A DNA stretch of 7,613 bases. Source: an uncultured Actinomyces sp. Lineage in GTDB: Bacteria; Actinomycetota; Actinomycetes; Actinomycetales; Actinomycetaceae. This document shows, piece after piece, positions 1-5,689 of this stretch. The DNA lies in the NCBI GenBank assembly GCA_900554605.1, contig USHU01000043.1:1-7613 (forward strand), in the 5' to 3' direction. The notes under the pieces are model-generated. The model was not told the DNA's origin. It made no database searches and was given only the letters and a program-made list of their open reading frames with translations. Made by a program: the position numbers and the translations under genes. The stretch's first letter is position 1; every line of letters starts with the position of its first letter.

Positions 1-190
1 TACACCGACCTCGGCCAGCGGACGCCCGCCTGCCCGCGTGGGTGAGCGAGCACTTCTTTTCGGTGATCCCGAAAAGGGATGCCCCTCGGCTGACAAGTGG
101 GCGATTTGCGCGGGAACCATCAACTACGAGATCGTCACGCGTTTGGGTGAGCGCATTCCCCGCAACTATCAGTACGAAGAGGAACGATGA
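1..190 (+). CDS. alr: Alanine racemase, C-terminal fragment (5' end outside window)
   Basis: This is the last part of a PLP-dependent alanine racemase, the cytosolic enzyme that interconverts L- and D-alanine for peptidoglycan. Read from base 2, the frame runs to TGA at 188-190. It shows the typical C-terminal beta-domain pattern: RVGERALLFGD, then PSADKWA, then GTINYEIVTRLGERIPRNY; the TINYE and RIPR segments are hallmarks of the family. The stop overlaps the tsaE start as ATGA (187-190), so the two genes are probably translationally coupled. One oddity: in frame 1, bases 1-42 read YTDLGQRTPACPRG before a TGA at 43-45. YTDLG resembles the conserved VDLG that normally lies about eight residues before the V-G-D/E-R segment, so a one-base frameshift may lie around 20-40 (see findings). 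The catalytic lysine and tyrosine regions lie upstream or cannot be judged here. The family call is firm; whether the gene is intact is uncertain. Confidence 0.9.
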   Translation, partial: TPTSASGRPPARVGERALLFGDPEKGCPSADKWAICAGTINYEIVTRLGERIPRNYQYEEER

Positions 191-741
191 CCGAGAACAG
201 TACTACTCACTTCAGCTATCGCGTGAGTGATGCTGACCAGACTCGACACTTGGGTGAAGAGCTTGCTCATCACCTGCGCGCCGGAGATCTCATCATGCTC
301 CGAGGCGGCTTGGGAGCGGGAAAAACGACTCTGACGCAGGGAATTGGGCGCGGGCTTGACGTACGCGGAACTGTTGCCTCGCCGACCTTCATCGTTGCAC
401 GTGTGCACCCCTCACTGGTTGGCGGTCCGGATCTGATCCACGCCGATGCCTACAGGATCCGCGACCTAGACGATCTCGAAACGCTGGACTTGGACTCGAC
501 CATCGACCAGGCAGTTACGGTCGTTGAATGGGGCGAAGGCAAGACGGAAGCGATGAGCGATTCCCGCCTCGAGATCGAGGTACGCCGTGAAGAAGGCGGG
601 GAGGCCTCCCTTGACGGCGGTGTTGTTGACTTGGAAAGCATGGATGACGGGCAGCGAATTATTACCTTTACTCCCTATTCGAGTCGCTGGGATGGGGTTT
701 TCGACGAGCTTGCTCCTGAGCTGAAAACCAGCGTGGAATAG
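187..741 (+). CDS. tsaE: TsaE, ATPase of the tRNA threonylcarbamoyladenosine (t6A) complex
   Basis: This is the P-loop ATPase that works with TsaB and TsaD in the cytoplasm to regenerate the complex during t6A37 synthesis on ANN-decoding tRNAs. Seen in the 184-residue protein: Walker A GGLGAGKTT at residues 40-48, the switch-like SPTF at 65-68, HADAYRI at 85-91, and the VVEWGE motif at 112-117, all in family order and spacing. The ATG at 187 lies inside the alr stop (ATGA) and has GAGG at 179-182 as a short-spaced ribosome site. The usual family length is about 150 residues. The excess is an acidic, glycine-rich stretch at about 134-155 and a C-terminal tail after the YSSRW segment, which may be lineage-specific. 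The next gene, tsaB, begins nine bases after the stop, in keeping with one operon. The identification is secure. Confidence 0.97.
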   Translation: MTENSTTHFSYRVSDADQTRHLGEELAHHLRAGDLIMLRGGLGAGKTTLTQGIGRGLDVRGTVASPTFIVARVHPSLVGGPDLIHADAYRIRDLDDLETLDLDSTIDQAVTVVEWGEGKTEAMSDSRLEIEVRREEGGEASLDGGVVDLESMDDGQRIITFTPYSSRWDGVFDELAPELKTSVE

Positions 742-750
742 GATCGAATT

Positions 751-1446
751 ATGACCGAATTGTGTATTGATACCTCTGGGGCAACCGCTGTCTCCATCGT
801 TCGTGATGGGCAAGTGATTGGCACTTCCCGCAATGAATCAGGACGCCACCACGCTGAATCCATTACTCCCTGCGTGCTGGAAGCCCTCGAGGACGCTGGA
901 CTTCCCGCCGATGCCTCACACGCGGGATTAGACGCGGTCTGTGTGGGAACCGGCCCGGCTCCCTTCACGGGTTTGCGTGCCGGTTTGGTGTCGGCACGGG
1001 TCTTTGCAAAAGCTGCTGGCATTCCCGTGTACGGGGTCTGCAGTCTCGACGCTATTGCGCGACGTGCTCTGGATCATCTCTCGCCCGATACCCATGTCTA
1101 TGCCTTCACTGACGCAAGGCGAAAGGAACTGTATTGGGGCCATTTCGTGGCCGAAGGCCCCGATGATGTGCGTCTTATCGGCCAGCTTGAAGTCGGATTT
1201 GCGCGCGCTCTTGGCGGAGCGCTTCGCGAACAAACCGGGCTCTTGGTGTCGGATGCTCCCGTTCCTTCTCACAGTGGCGAGGTCTTGGCCGGTGCTGAGA
1301 TGGGACCGATGCTCCCGCTCGATCCCGCGGTAATGGTTCGCATTGTTCGTGCTCGTTTGGCTCGTGGGGAGGAAGAGCGCTTAGGAACTGAGCCCCTTTA
1401 CCTACGTCGTCCCGATATTCACGGCCAGGCTCCGGAGCGCATGTGA
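751..1446 (+). CDS. tsaB: TsaB, t6A complex subunit (TsaD paralogue, M22-like fold)
   Basis: TsaB is the non-catalytic ASKHA-fold partner that dimerises with TsaD and is needed for threonylcarbamoyl transfer to tRNA A37. In the 231-residue product the family marks are the N-terminal ELCIDTSG strand (3-10), HAESI at 34-38, GTGPAPFTGLRAGL at 66-79 (the TsaB signature, usually GPGSFTGLR), DARRKELYW at 121-129, and the closing PLYLRRPD at 215-222. The length is normal. The ATG at 751 has AGGA at 740-743, seven bases upstream, which overlaps the tsaE stop. The last codon, ATG 1441-1443, and the TGA at 1444-1446 overlap the GTG start of rimI (GTGA), which suggests coupled translation. It could be confused with TsaD, but TsaD is clearly the separate gene at 5690-6751, and this protein lacks TsaD's HxxxH metal site. 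Confidence 0.96.
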   Translation: MTELCIDTSGATAVSIVRDGQVIGTSRNESGRHHAESITPCVLEALEDAGLPADASHAGLDAVCVGTGPAPFTGLRAGLVSARVFAKAAGIPVYGVCSLDAIARRALDHLSPDTHVYAFTDARRKELYWGHFVAEGPDDVRLIGQLEVGFARALGGALREQTGLLVSDAPVPSHSGEVLAGAEMGPMLPLDPAVMVRIVRARLARGEEERLGTEPLYLRRPDIHGQAPERM

Positions 1447-1943
1447 CCTCGCTTGAATCCATTGCTCGCGAGCGTGCCGAGGCCTCTGGTGGGCAGCTTC
1501 TTGTCCTTGGAATTGAGGACCGCCAAGCTCTTGTCGCGCTCGAGCAGGAGATTTTTCCCGAAGACCCGTGGACTGCCGGGATGATCGCTCAAGAGCTGAG
1601 CTCGGGTCGCGGCGTGTATTTCGGTGTCTGCGTGAATGATGATGTGGCGGCGCCGGTTTTATGCGGGTATGCGGGAATCGCGGTGGGGATCGACGCAGAT
1701 GTGATGACCATGGGTGTTTTGCCCGATTTTCGAGGCCGCGGGCTGGGTCGTGTGTTGATGGATGCCCTGATCGATGTTGCCCGTTGCTGGGGGAGTGAAA
1801 GGGTTTTCCTCGAGGTCCGTGAGTCCAATGCTGCTGCGATTTCTCTCTATGAGAATTCCGGTTTTGAGGTAGTCGGGCGAACGAAAGGCTACTTCCGCAA
1901 CCCCCGTGAAGACGCCTTGAATATGCGCCTCATTGTCCGATGA
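1443..1943 (+). CDS. rimI: RimI-type GNAT N-terminal acetyltransferase
   Basis: This GNAT-family enzyme uses acetyl-CoA to acetylate protein N-termini; the family prototype modifies ribosomal protein S18, and actinobacterial homologues may act more broadly. In 166 residues it shows the RimI-type FPEDPWT entry loop (38-44), the acetyl-CoA pyrophosphate loop R97-G-R-G-L-G102 after MGVLPDF, and LEVRESNAAAISLYENSGF (123-141). Glu124 and Tyr136 are 12 residues apart, as are catalytic Glu103 and Tyr115 of E. coli RimI. YFRNPREDALNM (150-161) is the usual C-terminal element. The start is the GTG at 1443, overlapping the tsaB stop, with GGAG at 1434-1437 five bases upstream; the in-phase-looking ATG at 1441 runs straight into a stop. 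rimI next to tsaB is the standard actinobacterial order. The true substrate cannot be told from sequence. Confidence 0.93.
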   Translation: MTSLESIARERAEASGGQLLVLGIEDRQALVALEQEIFPEDPWTAGMIAQELSSGRGVYFGVCVNDDVAAPVLCGYAGIAVGIDADVMTMGVLPDFRGRGLGRVLMDALIDVARCWGSERVFLEVRESNAAAISLYENSGFEVVGRTKGYFRNPREDALNMRLIVR

Positions 1944-2047
1944 ATAAAATACGAAAAAGGATGTTGCCTTAATGGTGGGATTTTAGAGAGATTTTGTCGA
2001 ATCTGTGACGAGTCTTTTTCCTGACTAATTCGTGCGCTTTGTCCCTC

Positions 2048-2062
2048 AAAACCTCAGGTTTT
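2048..2062. promoter_or_regulatory. 15-bp palindrome, candidate operator upstream of sdhC
   Basis: AAAACCT-c-AGGTTTT is a perfect seven-base dyad around one central base, 91 bases before the sdhC start in the rimI-sdhC gap. A one-base centre makes it a poor RNA hairpin (at best five pairs with a five-base loop), and no T-tract follows. A binding site for a dimeric repressor or activator of sdhCAB is therefore the likelier reading. I do not recognise it as a Crp/GlxR, Rex, DtxR or RamB site. The function is inferred from symmetry and position only. Confidence 0.4.
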
Positions 2063-2141
2063 CCAGAATACTTCATTGACGCGGAAGGCTGTTTTTTCCT
2101 CAGGGGGTCGCCGGTCCCATCGAAGTGACGCTTCCTCAGCA

Positions 2142-2153
2142 TAGGCTTATCTC
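2142..2153 (+). promoter_or_regulatory. Probable -10 element of sdhCAB (leaderless start)
   Basis: TAGGCT at 2142-2147 fits the actinobacterial TAnnnT -10 pattern and is followed by exactly six bases before the ATG at 2154. Transcription would then start at or within a base of the ATG, giving a leaderless mRNA. No Shine-Dalgarno-like purine run precedes sdhC, which agrees. A weak -35 candidate, TCGAAG, lies at 2120-2125 with a 16-base spacer (three of six matches to TTGACA). Confidence 0.5.
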
Positions 2154-2855
2154 ATGGCCTCACAAACAGTCGCAACAAAGAAGCGTCGCGCATGGACCAC
2201 GACGGTTTTCGTCAAACAGCTGATGGCGATTTCCGGCATTGTGTTCGTGCTCTTCCTGCTCTTCCATTCCTATGGCAATCTCAAGATGTTCTTGGGACAA
2301 GATGCCTACGACCACTACGCACACTGGCTGAAAGAAGAAGCCTTTGTGCCGATCTTCCCCCACGGCGGTTTCATCTGGGTGTTCCGCGGTGCGATGGTCC
2401 TGATGCTGGTCATCCACATCTGGGCAGCTGCCGTGACCTGGAAGCGCTCGCGCCGTGCACGTCGCAGTGCATACGTCGTTAAGCGCAGCGCGGCAGATGC
2501 TTACGCCGCGCGCACAATGCGCATGACGGGCGTCCTGCTTTTCTTCCTCATTGTCTTCCACATCCTGCACTTCACAACGGGAACAGTCCGCACCGGTTTC
2601 GTTGCAGACTCCACTCCTTATGAGCGCATGGTCGCAACCTTCCACAGCCCGCTGATGGTTGTTGTCTACTTGATCTTCGTTGGTCTTGCAGCGCTTCACG
2701 TCTCCCACGGCTTCTGGTCAGCATTCCAGTCGCTGGGATGGGTCCGCGGTGGAACTCGTAAGTTCATGGAGATCGTTTCCGGCTTGGTCGGAGCCCTGAT
2801 CTTCCTGATGTTCGCGCTTCCTCCCTTGGCGATCGTTGCCGGTTACATCTCCTGA
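2154..2855 (+). CDS. sdhC: Succinate dehydrogenase cytochrome b subunit (single membrane anchor, two-haem type)
   Basis: This is the membrane anchor of the succinate:menaquinone oxidoreductase. It carries haem b and the quinone site and holds the SdhA-SdhB head on the cytoplasmic face. The 233-residue protein has five hydrophobic helices, at roughly 22-40, 78-96, 124-142, 164-184 and 205-230, the plan of the one-anchor (SdhC/FrdC) enzymes that lack SdhD. Candidate haem-ligand histidines fall in the helices: His38 in FHSYGN, His88 in VIHIW, His136 or His139 in VFHILHFTTG, and His182 in LHVSHGFWSAFQSLGW. Four such ligands imply two b haems, as in the Bacillus and Wolinella enzymes. A basic tract (KKRR, 9-12) at the N-terminus fits a cytoplasmic end. 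It is the first gene of sdhCAB and starts right after a -10 box with no ribosome site. sdhA follows after 15 bases. The direction of catalysis in vivo (oxidation or fumarate reduction) is not decided by this sequence. Confidence 0.95.
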   Translation: MASQTVATKKRRAWTTTVFVKQLMAISGIVFVLFLLFHSYGNLKMFLGQDAYDHYAHWLKEEAFVPIFPHGGFIWVFRGAMVLMLVIHIWAAAVTWKRSRRARRSAYVVKRSAADAYAARTMRMTGVLLFFLIVFHILHFTTGTVRTGFVADSTPYERMVATFHSPLMVVVYLIFVGLAALHVSHGFWSAFQSLGWVRGGTRKFMEIVSGLVGALIFLMFALPPLAIVAGYIS

Positions 2856-2870
2856 CAAGGACATTGAGAC

Positions 2871-4850
2871 ATGACTGATACTTTGATTCACGGGCTGTAC
2901 CGCGAAGGCGAGGAGATCGCCGACGCCAAGGCCCCCATGGATGTTCCTTTGGCTCAGGCCTGGGAACGGCGTAAGTTCAACGCGGCTCTGGTGAACCCCG
3001 CCAACCGTCGTAAGCTCCACGTCATCATCGTCGGCACCGGCCTTGCCGGCGGCGCAGCCGCCGCATCGCTCGGCGAAATGGGCTACAACATCGACGTTTT
3101 CTTCTACCAGGACTCCGCCCGCCGCGCGCACTCTATTGCAGCGCAGGGTGGTATCAACGCTGCGAAGAACTACCGTAACGATAACGACTCTGTCTACCGA
3201 CTCTTCTACGACACCGTCAAGGGCGGCGACTACCGTGCACGTGAAACCAACGTGTACCGCCTCGCTGAAGTCAGCGCCAGCATCATTGACCAGTGTGTGG
3301 CACAGGGCGTTCCCTTCGCACGTGAATACGGTGGCCTGCTGGACAACCGTTCCTTCGGTGGTGTCCAGGTCTCGCGTACGTTCTACGCACGCGGCCAGAC
3401 AGGACAGCAGCTGCTTATCGGTGCCTACCAGGCACTTGAGCGTCAGGTTGCCGCTGGCACCGTGACCGAGCACTCTCGCCACGAGATGGTGGAACTCATC
3501 GTTTCCGATGGTCGCGCTCGCGGTATCGTTGCGCGCGACATGGCCACAGGCAAGCTTGAAACCCACATCGCTGATGCGGTTGTTCTGGCAACCGGCGGTT
3601 ACGGAAACGTCTTCTTCCTCTCGACGAACGCGATGGGCTGCAACGCAACCGCAATCTGGCGTGCATATCGCAAGGGCGCCTCCTTCGCGAACCCCTGCTT
3701 CACCCAGATTCACCCGACCTGCATCCCGCAGCACGGCGACCAGCAGTCCAAGCTGACGCTGATGTCGGAGTCCCTGCGTAACGACGGTCGTATTTGGGTT
3801 CCCAAGAAGGCCGAGGACTGCGAGAAGGATCCTCGCGACATTCCCGAAGAGGATCGCGACTACTACCTGGAGCGTATCTACCCCTCCTTCGGTAACCTCG
3901 TTCCCCGTGATATCGCAAGCCGTCAGGCAAAGAACATGTGCGATGAGGGTCGCGGTGTGGGTCCGAAGATCGACGGCGTGGCACGCGGCGTCTACTTGGA
4001 CTTCTCCGAGGCCATCCAGCGCATGGGTAAGGCTGCAGTGTCCGCCAAGTACGGCAACCTCTTCGATATGTACGAGCGCATCACGGGCGATAACCCCTAC
4101 GAAGTGCCCATGCGTATCTACCCGGCCGTCCACTACACGATGGGTGGCCTGTGGGTTGACTACGATCTGGAATCAAACCTCCCCGGTCTCTACGTTGCCG
4201 GTGAAGCAAACTTCTCTGATCACGGCGCGAACCGCCTGGGTGCATCCGCACTGATGCAGGGTCTGTCTGATGGTTACTTCGTTCTTCCGAACACCATCAA
4301 CGACTACCTGGCACACTGCTTCAACCTGCCCAAGCTGGATGCTCAGTCCCCGGATGTCGTTGAGGCACTGAACTCCGCTCAGGAGCGCATCGATAAGCTC
4401 ATGTCGGTCAACGGTTCGCGTTCGGTGGATTCCTTCCACAAGGAACTGGGCCAGATCATGTGGGAATACTGCGGTATGGAGCGTCGCGAGGAAGGCCTGA
4501 AGAAGGCTATCGAGATGATCCGCAAGCTTCGCGCTGACTACTGGCGTGATGTTCGCGTTCCGGGCAAGTCAATTGGCGAGCTGAACCAGTCCCTCGAAAA
4601 GGCCGGCCGCGTTGCGGACTTCATGGAGCTGGGCGAGCTCATGTGCATCGATGCCCTGCACCGTGAGGAATCCTGCGGTGGCCACTTCCGTGCGGAGTCG
4701 CAGACACCGGAAGGTGAAGCCCTCCGTCACGATGACAAGTACCTCTATGTTGCAGCATGGCAGTGGGGTGGCGAGGACCAGCCTCCGATCCTCCACAAGG
4801 AAGCCTTGATCTACAACAACATCGAGCTGAAGCAGCGGAGTTACAAGTGA
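2871..4850 (+). CDS. sdhA: Succinate dehydrogenase/fumarate reductase flavoprotein subunit
   Basis: This is the catalytic FAD subunit that interconverts succinate and fumarate and passes electrons to SdhB. The 659-residue protein is full length for the single-anchor class. It has the FAD dinucleotide fold GTGLAG (55-60), and [11 protein letters not shown] (87-97), where His87 is the expected covalent FAD ligand. It continues with ATGGYGNVF (240-248), QIHPT (279-283), SESLRNDG (299-306) whose Arg303 sits where the catalytic arginine is expected, HYTMGGL (421-427), [15 protein letters not shown] (443-457) with Arg455 in the substrate-binding segment, and a helical C-terminal domain with the [12 protein letters not shown] region. 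The start is the ATG at 2871, with AAGG at 2857-2860 ten bases upstream. Its TGA overlaps the GTG of sdhB (GTGA at 4847-4850). Codon choice is strongly biased to C/G-ending codons, as in highly expressed genes. There is no twin-arginine or other signal peptide, so it is cytoplasmic-side. Confidence 0.97.
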   Translation: MTDTLIHGLYREGEEIADAKAPMDVPLAQAWERRKFNAALVNPANRRKLHVIIVGTGLAGGAAAASLGEMGYNIDVFFYQDSARRAHSIAAQGGINAAKNYRNDNDSVYRLFYDTVKGGDYRARETNVYRLAEVSASIIDQCVAQGVPFAREYGGLLDNRSFGGVQVSRTFYARGQTGQQLLIGAYQALERQVAAGTVTEHSRHEMVELIVSDGRARGIVARDMATGKLETHIADAVVLATGGYGNVFFLSTNAMGCNATAIWRAYRKGASFANPCFTQIHPTCIPQHGDQQSKLTLMSESLRNDGRIWVPKKAEDCEKDPRDIPEEDRDYYLERIYPSFGNLVPRDIASRQAKNMCDEGRGVGPKIDGVARGVYLDFSEAIQRMGKAAVSAKYGNLFDMYERITGDNPYEVPMRIYPAVHYTMGGLWVDYDLESNLPGLYVAGEANFSDHGANRLGASALMQGLSDGYFVLPNTINDYLAHCFNLPKLDAQSPDVVEALNSAQERIDKLMSVNGSRSVDSFHKELGQIMWEYCGMERREEGLKKAIEMIRKLRADYWRDVRVPGKSIGELNQSLEKAGRVADFMELGELMCIDALHREESCGGHFRAESQTPEGEALRHDDKYLYVAAWQWGGEDQPPILHKEALIYNNIELKQRSYK

Positions 4851-5590
4851 ACCTGACACTGAAGATTTGGCGCCAAAACGGACCCGAGGATCCGGGTGCC
4901 ATGCACGAATACCAAGTCCGCGGCATCTCTGAGGAATCCTCGTTCCTGGAAATGCTCGACGTGTTGAACGAAGAGCTCTTTGCTCGCGGCGAAGAACCGA
5001 TCGCATTTGATTCGGACTGCCGTGAAGGTATCTGTGGCCAGTGCGGCATTGTCATCAACGGCATTGCCCACGGCCCCGAGGTCACCACGACCTGCCAGTT
5101 GCACATGCGCACCTTCCACGATGGTGATGTCATCACCATCGAGCCTTGGCGCGCAGAAGCATTCCCGATCATCAAGGACCTGGTTGTTAACCGCAGCGCC
5201 CTGGACCGTATCGTCCAGGCCGGCGGCTACATTTCGGTGAACACCGGTGCAGCTCCGGATGCTAACGGCACTCCGGTTCCCAAGCAAGACGCAGATCGCG
5301 CATTCGAAGCCGCTGCCTGCATCGGCTGTAGTGCCTGCGTTGCGGCCTGCCCGAACGCCTCGGCAATGCTCTTCACCTCGGCGAAGGTTACTCACTTGCA
5401 CCTGCTTCCGCAGGGCAAGCCCGAGAACTACCGTCGCGTTGTCAGCATGCTCAACCAGATGGACGAAGAAGGATTCGGTTCCTGCACGAACATCGGTGAG
5501 TGTGCAGCGGTCTGCCCCAAGCAGATCCCGCTCGACGTGATCTCCACGCTGAACCGTCAGCTTGGAAAGGCAGCCCTCAAGGGCGTCTGA
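4847..5590 (+). CDS. sdhB: Succinate dehydrogenase/fumarate reductase iron-sulfur subunit
   Basis: This subunit carries electrons between the FAD of SdhA and the quinone/haem region of SdhC through three iron-sulfur clusters. With the GTG start at 4847 it is 247 residues, the usual family size. The N-terminal ferredoxin domain has the [2Fe-2S] ligands Cys58, Cys63, Cys66 (CREGICGQC) and Cys83. The C-terminal domain has [12 protein letters not shown] (Cys158, 161, 164, 168) and [13 protein letters not shown] (Cys213, 219, 223) for the [4Fe-4S] and [3Fe-4S] centres. The GTG is preferred because it makes the GTGA overlap with sdhA, has GGAG at 4837-4840 six bases upstream, and begins with the expected first strand [11 protein letters not shown]. 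The open frame extends back to an ATG at 4757, but those extra 30 residues lie inside the sdhA C-terminus and look like an out-of-frame shadow. It is the last gene of the operon, followed by a strong hairpin. Confidence 0.96.
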   Translation: MNLTLKIWRQNGPEDPGAMHEYQVRGISEESSFLEMLDVLNEELFARGEEPIAFDSDCREGICGQCGIVINGIAHGPEVTTTCQLHMRTFHDGDVITIEPWRAEAFPIIKDLVVNRSALDRIVQAGGYISVNTGAAPDANGTPVPKQDADRAFEAAACIGCSACVAACPNASAMLFTSAKVTHLHLLPQGKPENYRRVVSMLNQMDEEGFGSCTNIGECAAVCPKQIPLDVISTLNRQLGKAALKGV

Positions 5591-5612
5591 GTCTTTCAAT
5601 ACTCACTGGTTT

Positions 5613-5638
5613 GGGGACGATCCTTCGGGATCGTCCCC
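5613..5638 (+). terminator. Strong UUCG-capped hairpin terminating sdhCAB
   Basis: An 11-bp perfect stem, GGGGACGATCC (5613-5623) with GGATCGTCCCC (5628-5638), closes on a TTCG loop in the extra-stable C(UUCG)G context; T5612-A5639 adds a twelfth pair. It lies 22 bases after the sdhB stop. The following tract, ATCCCTTTTG, has only four Ts, so termination may rely on stem strength, as is common in Actinobacteria. It would separate sdhCAB from tsaD and could also protect the 3' end of the sdh mRNA. Confidence 0.85.
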
Positions 5639-5677
5639 ATCCCTTTTGCGGCGTATGCGCATCATGAGCCGCCGGAC

Positions 5678-5689
5678 TAAAATGGCCGG
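5678..5689 (+). promoter_or_regulatory. Probable -10 element of tsaD (leaderless start)
   Basis: TAAAAT at 5678-5683 is a near-consensus TAnnnT -10 box, six bases before the GTG at 5690. This is the same spacing as the sdhC promoter and fits a leaderless mRNA. No purine-rich ribosome site lies at a useful distance. No convincing -35 box is visible; TGCGCA at 5656-5661 (16-base spacer) is the best weak candidate. The box lies after the sdhB hairpin, so tsaD is probably transcribed independently of sdhCAB. Confidence 0.55.

Noticed and set aside
42..230. Small plus-strand open frame beginning at GTG 42
   Set aside because: It overlaps the alr C-terminus and the tsaE start in a third frame, and its translation is arginine/serine-rich with no family features.
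599..610. GGGAGGCCTCCC palindrome in tsaE
   Set aside because: It lies in coding sequence for a Gly/Glu-rich loop in a GC-rich gene, with no regulatory context; probably chance.
1989..2019. Hairpin AGATT-TTGTCG-AATCT followed by a T-run, as a terminator after rimI
   Set aside because: There are only five mostly A/T pairs, and the T-run begins about ten bases after the stem; too weak to call as a terminator.
2076..2081. TTGACG as a -35 box for sdhC
   Set aside because: No TAnnnT hexamer lies 16-18 bases downstream, and it is about 60 bases from the supported -10 element.
2718..4133. Long open frame (471 codons) on the minus strand antisense to sdhC-sdhA
   Set aside because: It is a mirror of the strong codon bias of sdhA, the translation shows no recognisable domain, and it has no promoter or ribosome site; sdhA on the plus strand is unmistakable.
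4757..4846. Upstream in-frame extension of sdhB to an ATG at 4757
   Set aside because: The added residues lie wholly inside the sdhA C-terminal coding region and do not resemble SdhB; the GTG at 4847 has a ribosome site and the standard 4-nt overlap.
4841..5599. Open frame of 252 codons antisense to sdhB
   Set aside because: The same codon-bias shadow; the plus strand encodes all eleven expected Fe-S cysteines of SdhB.
5573..5605. Small inverted repeats at the end of sdhB (GCCC-TCAA-GGGC and TGAGT/ACTCA)
   Set aside because: Stems of four to five pairs, overshadowed by the 11-bp UUCG hairpin just downstream.
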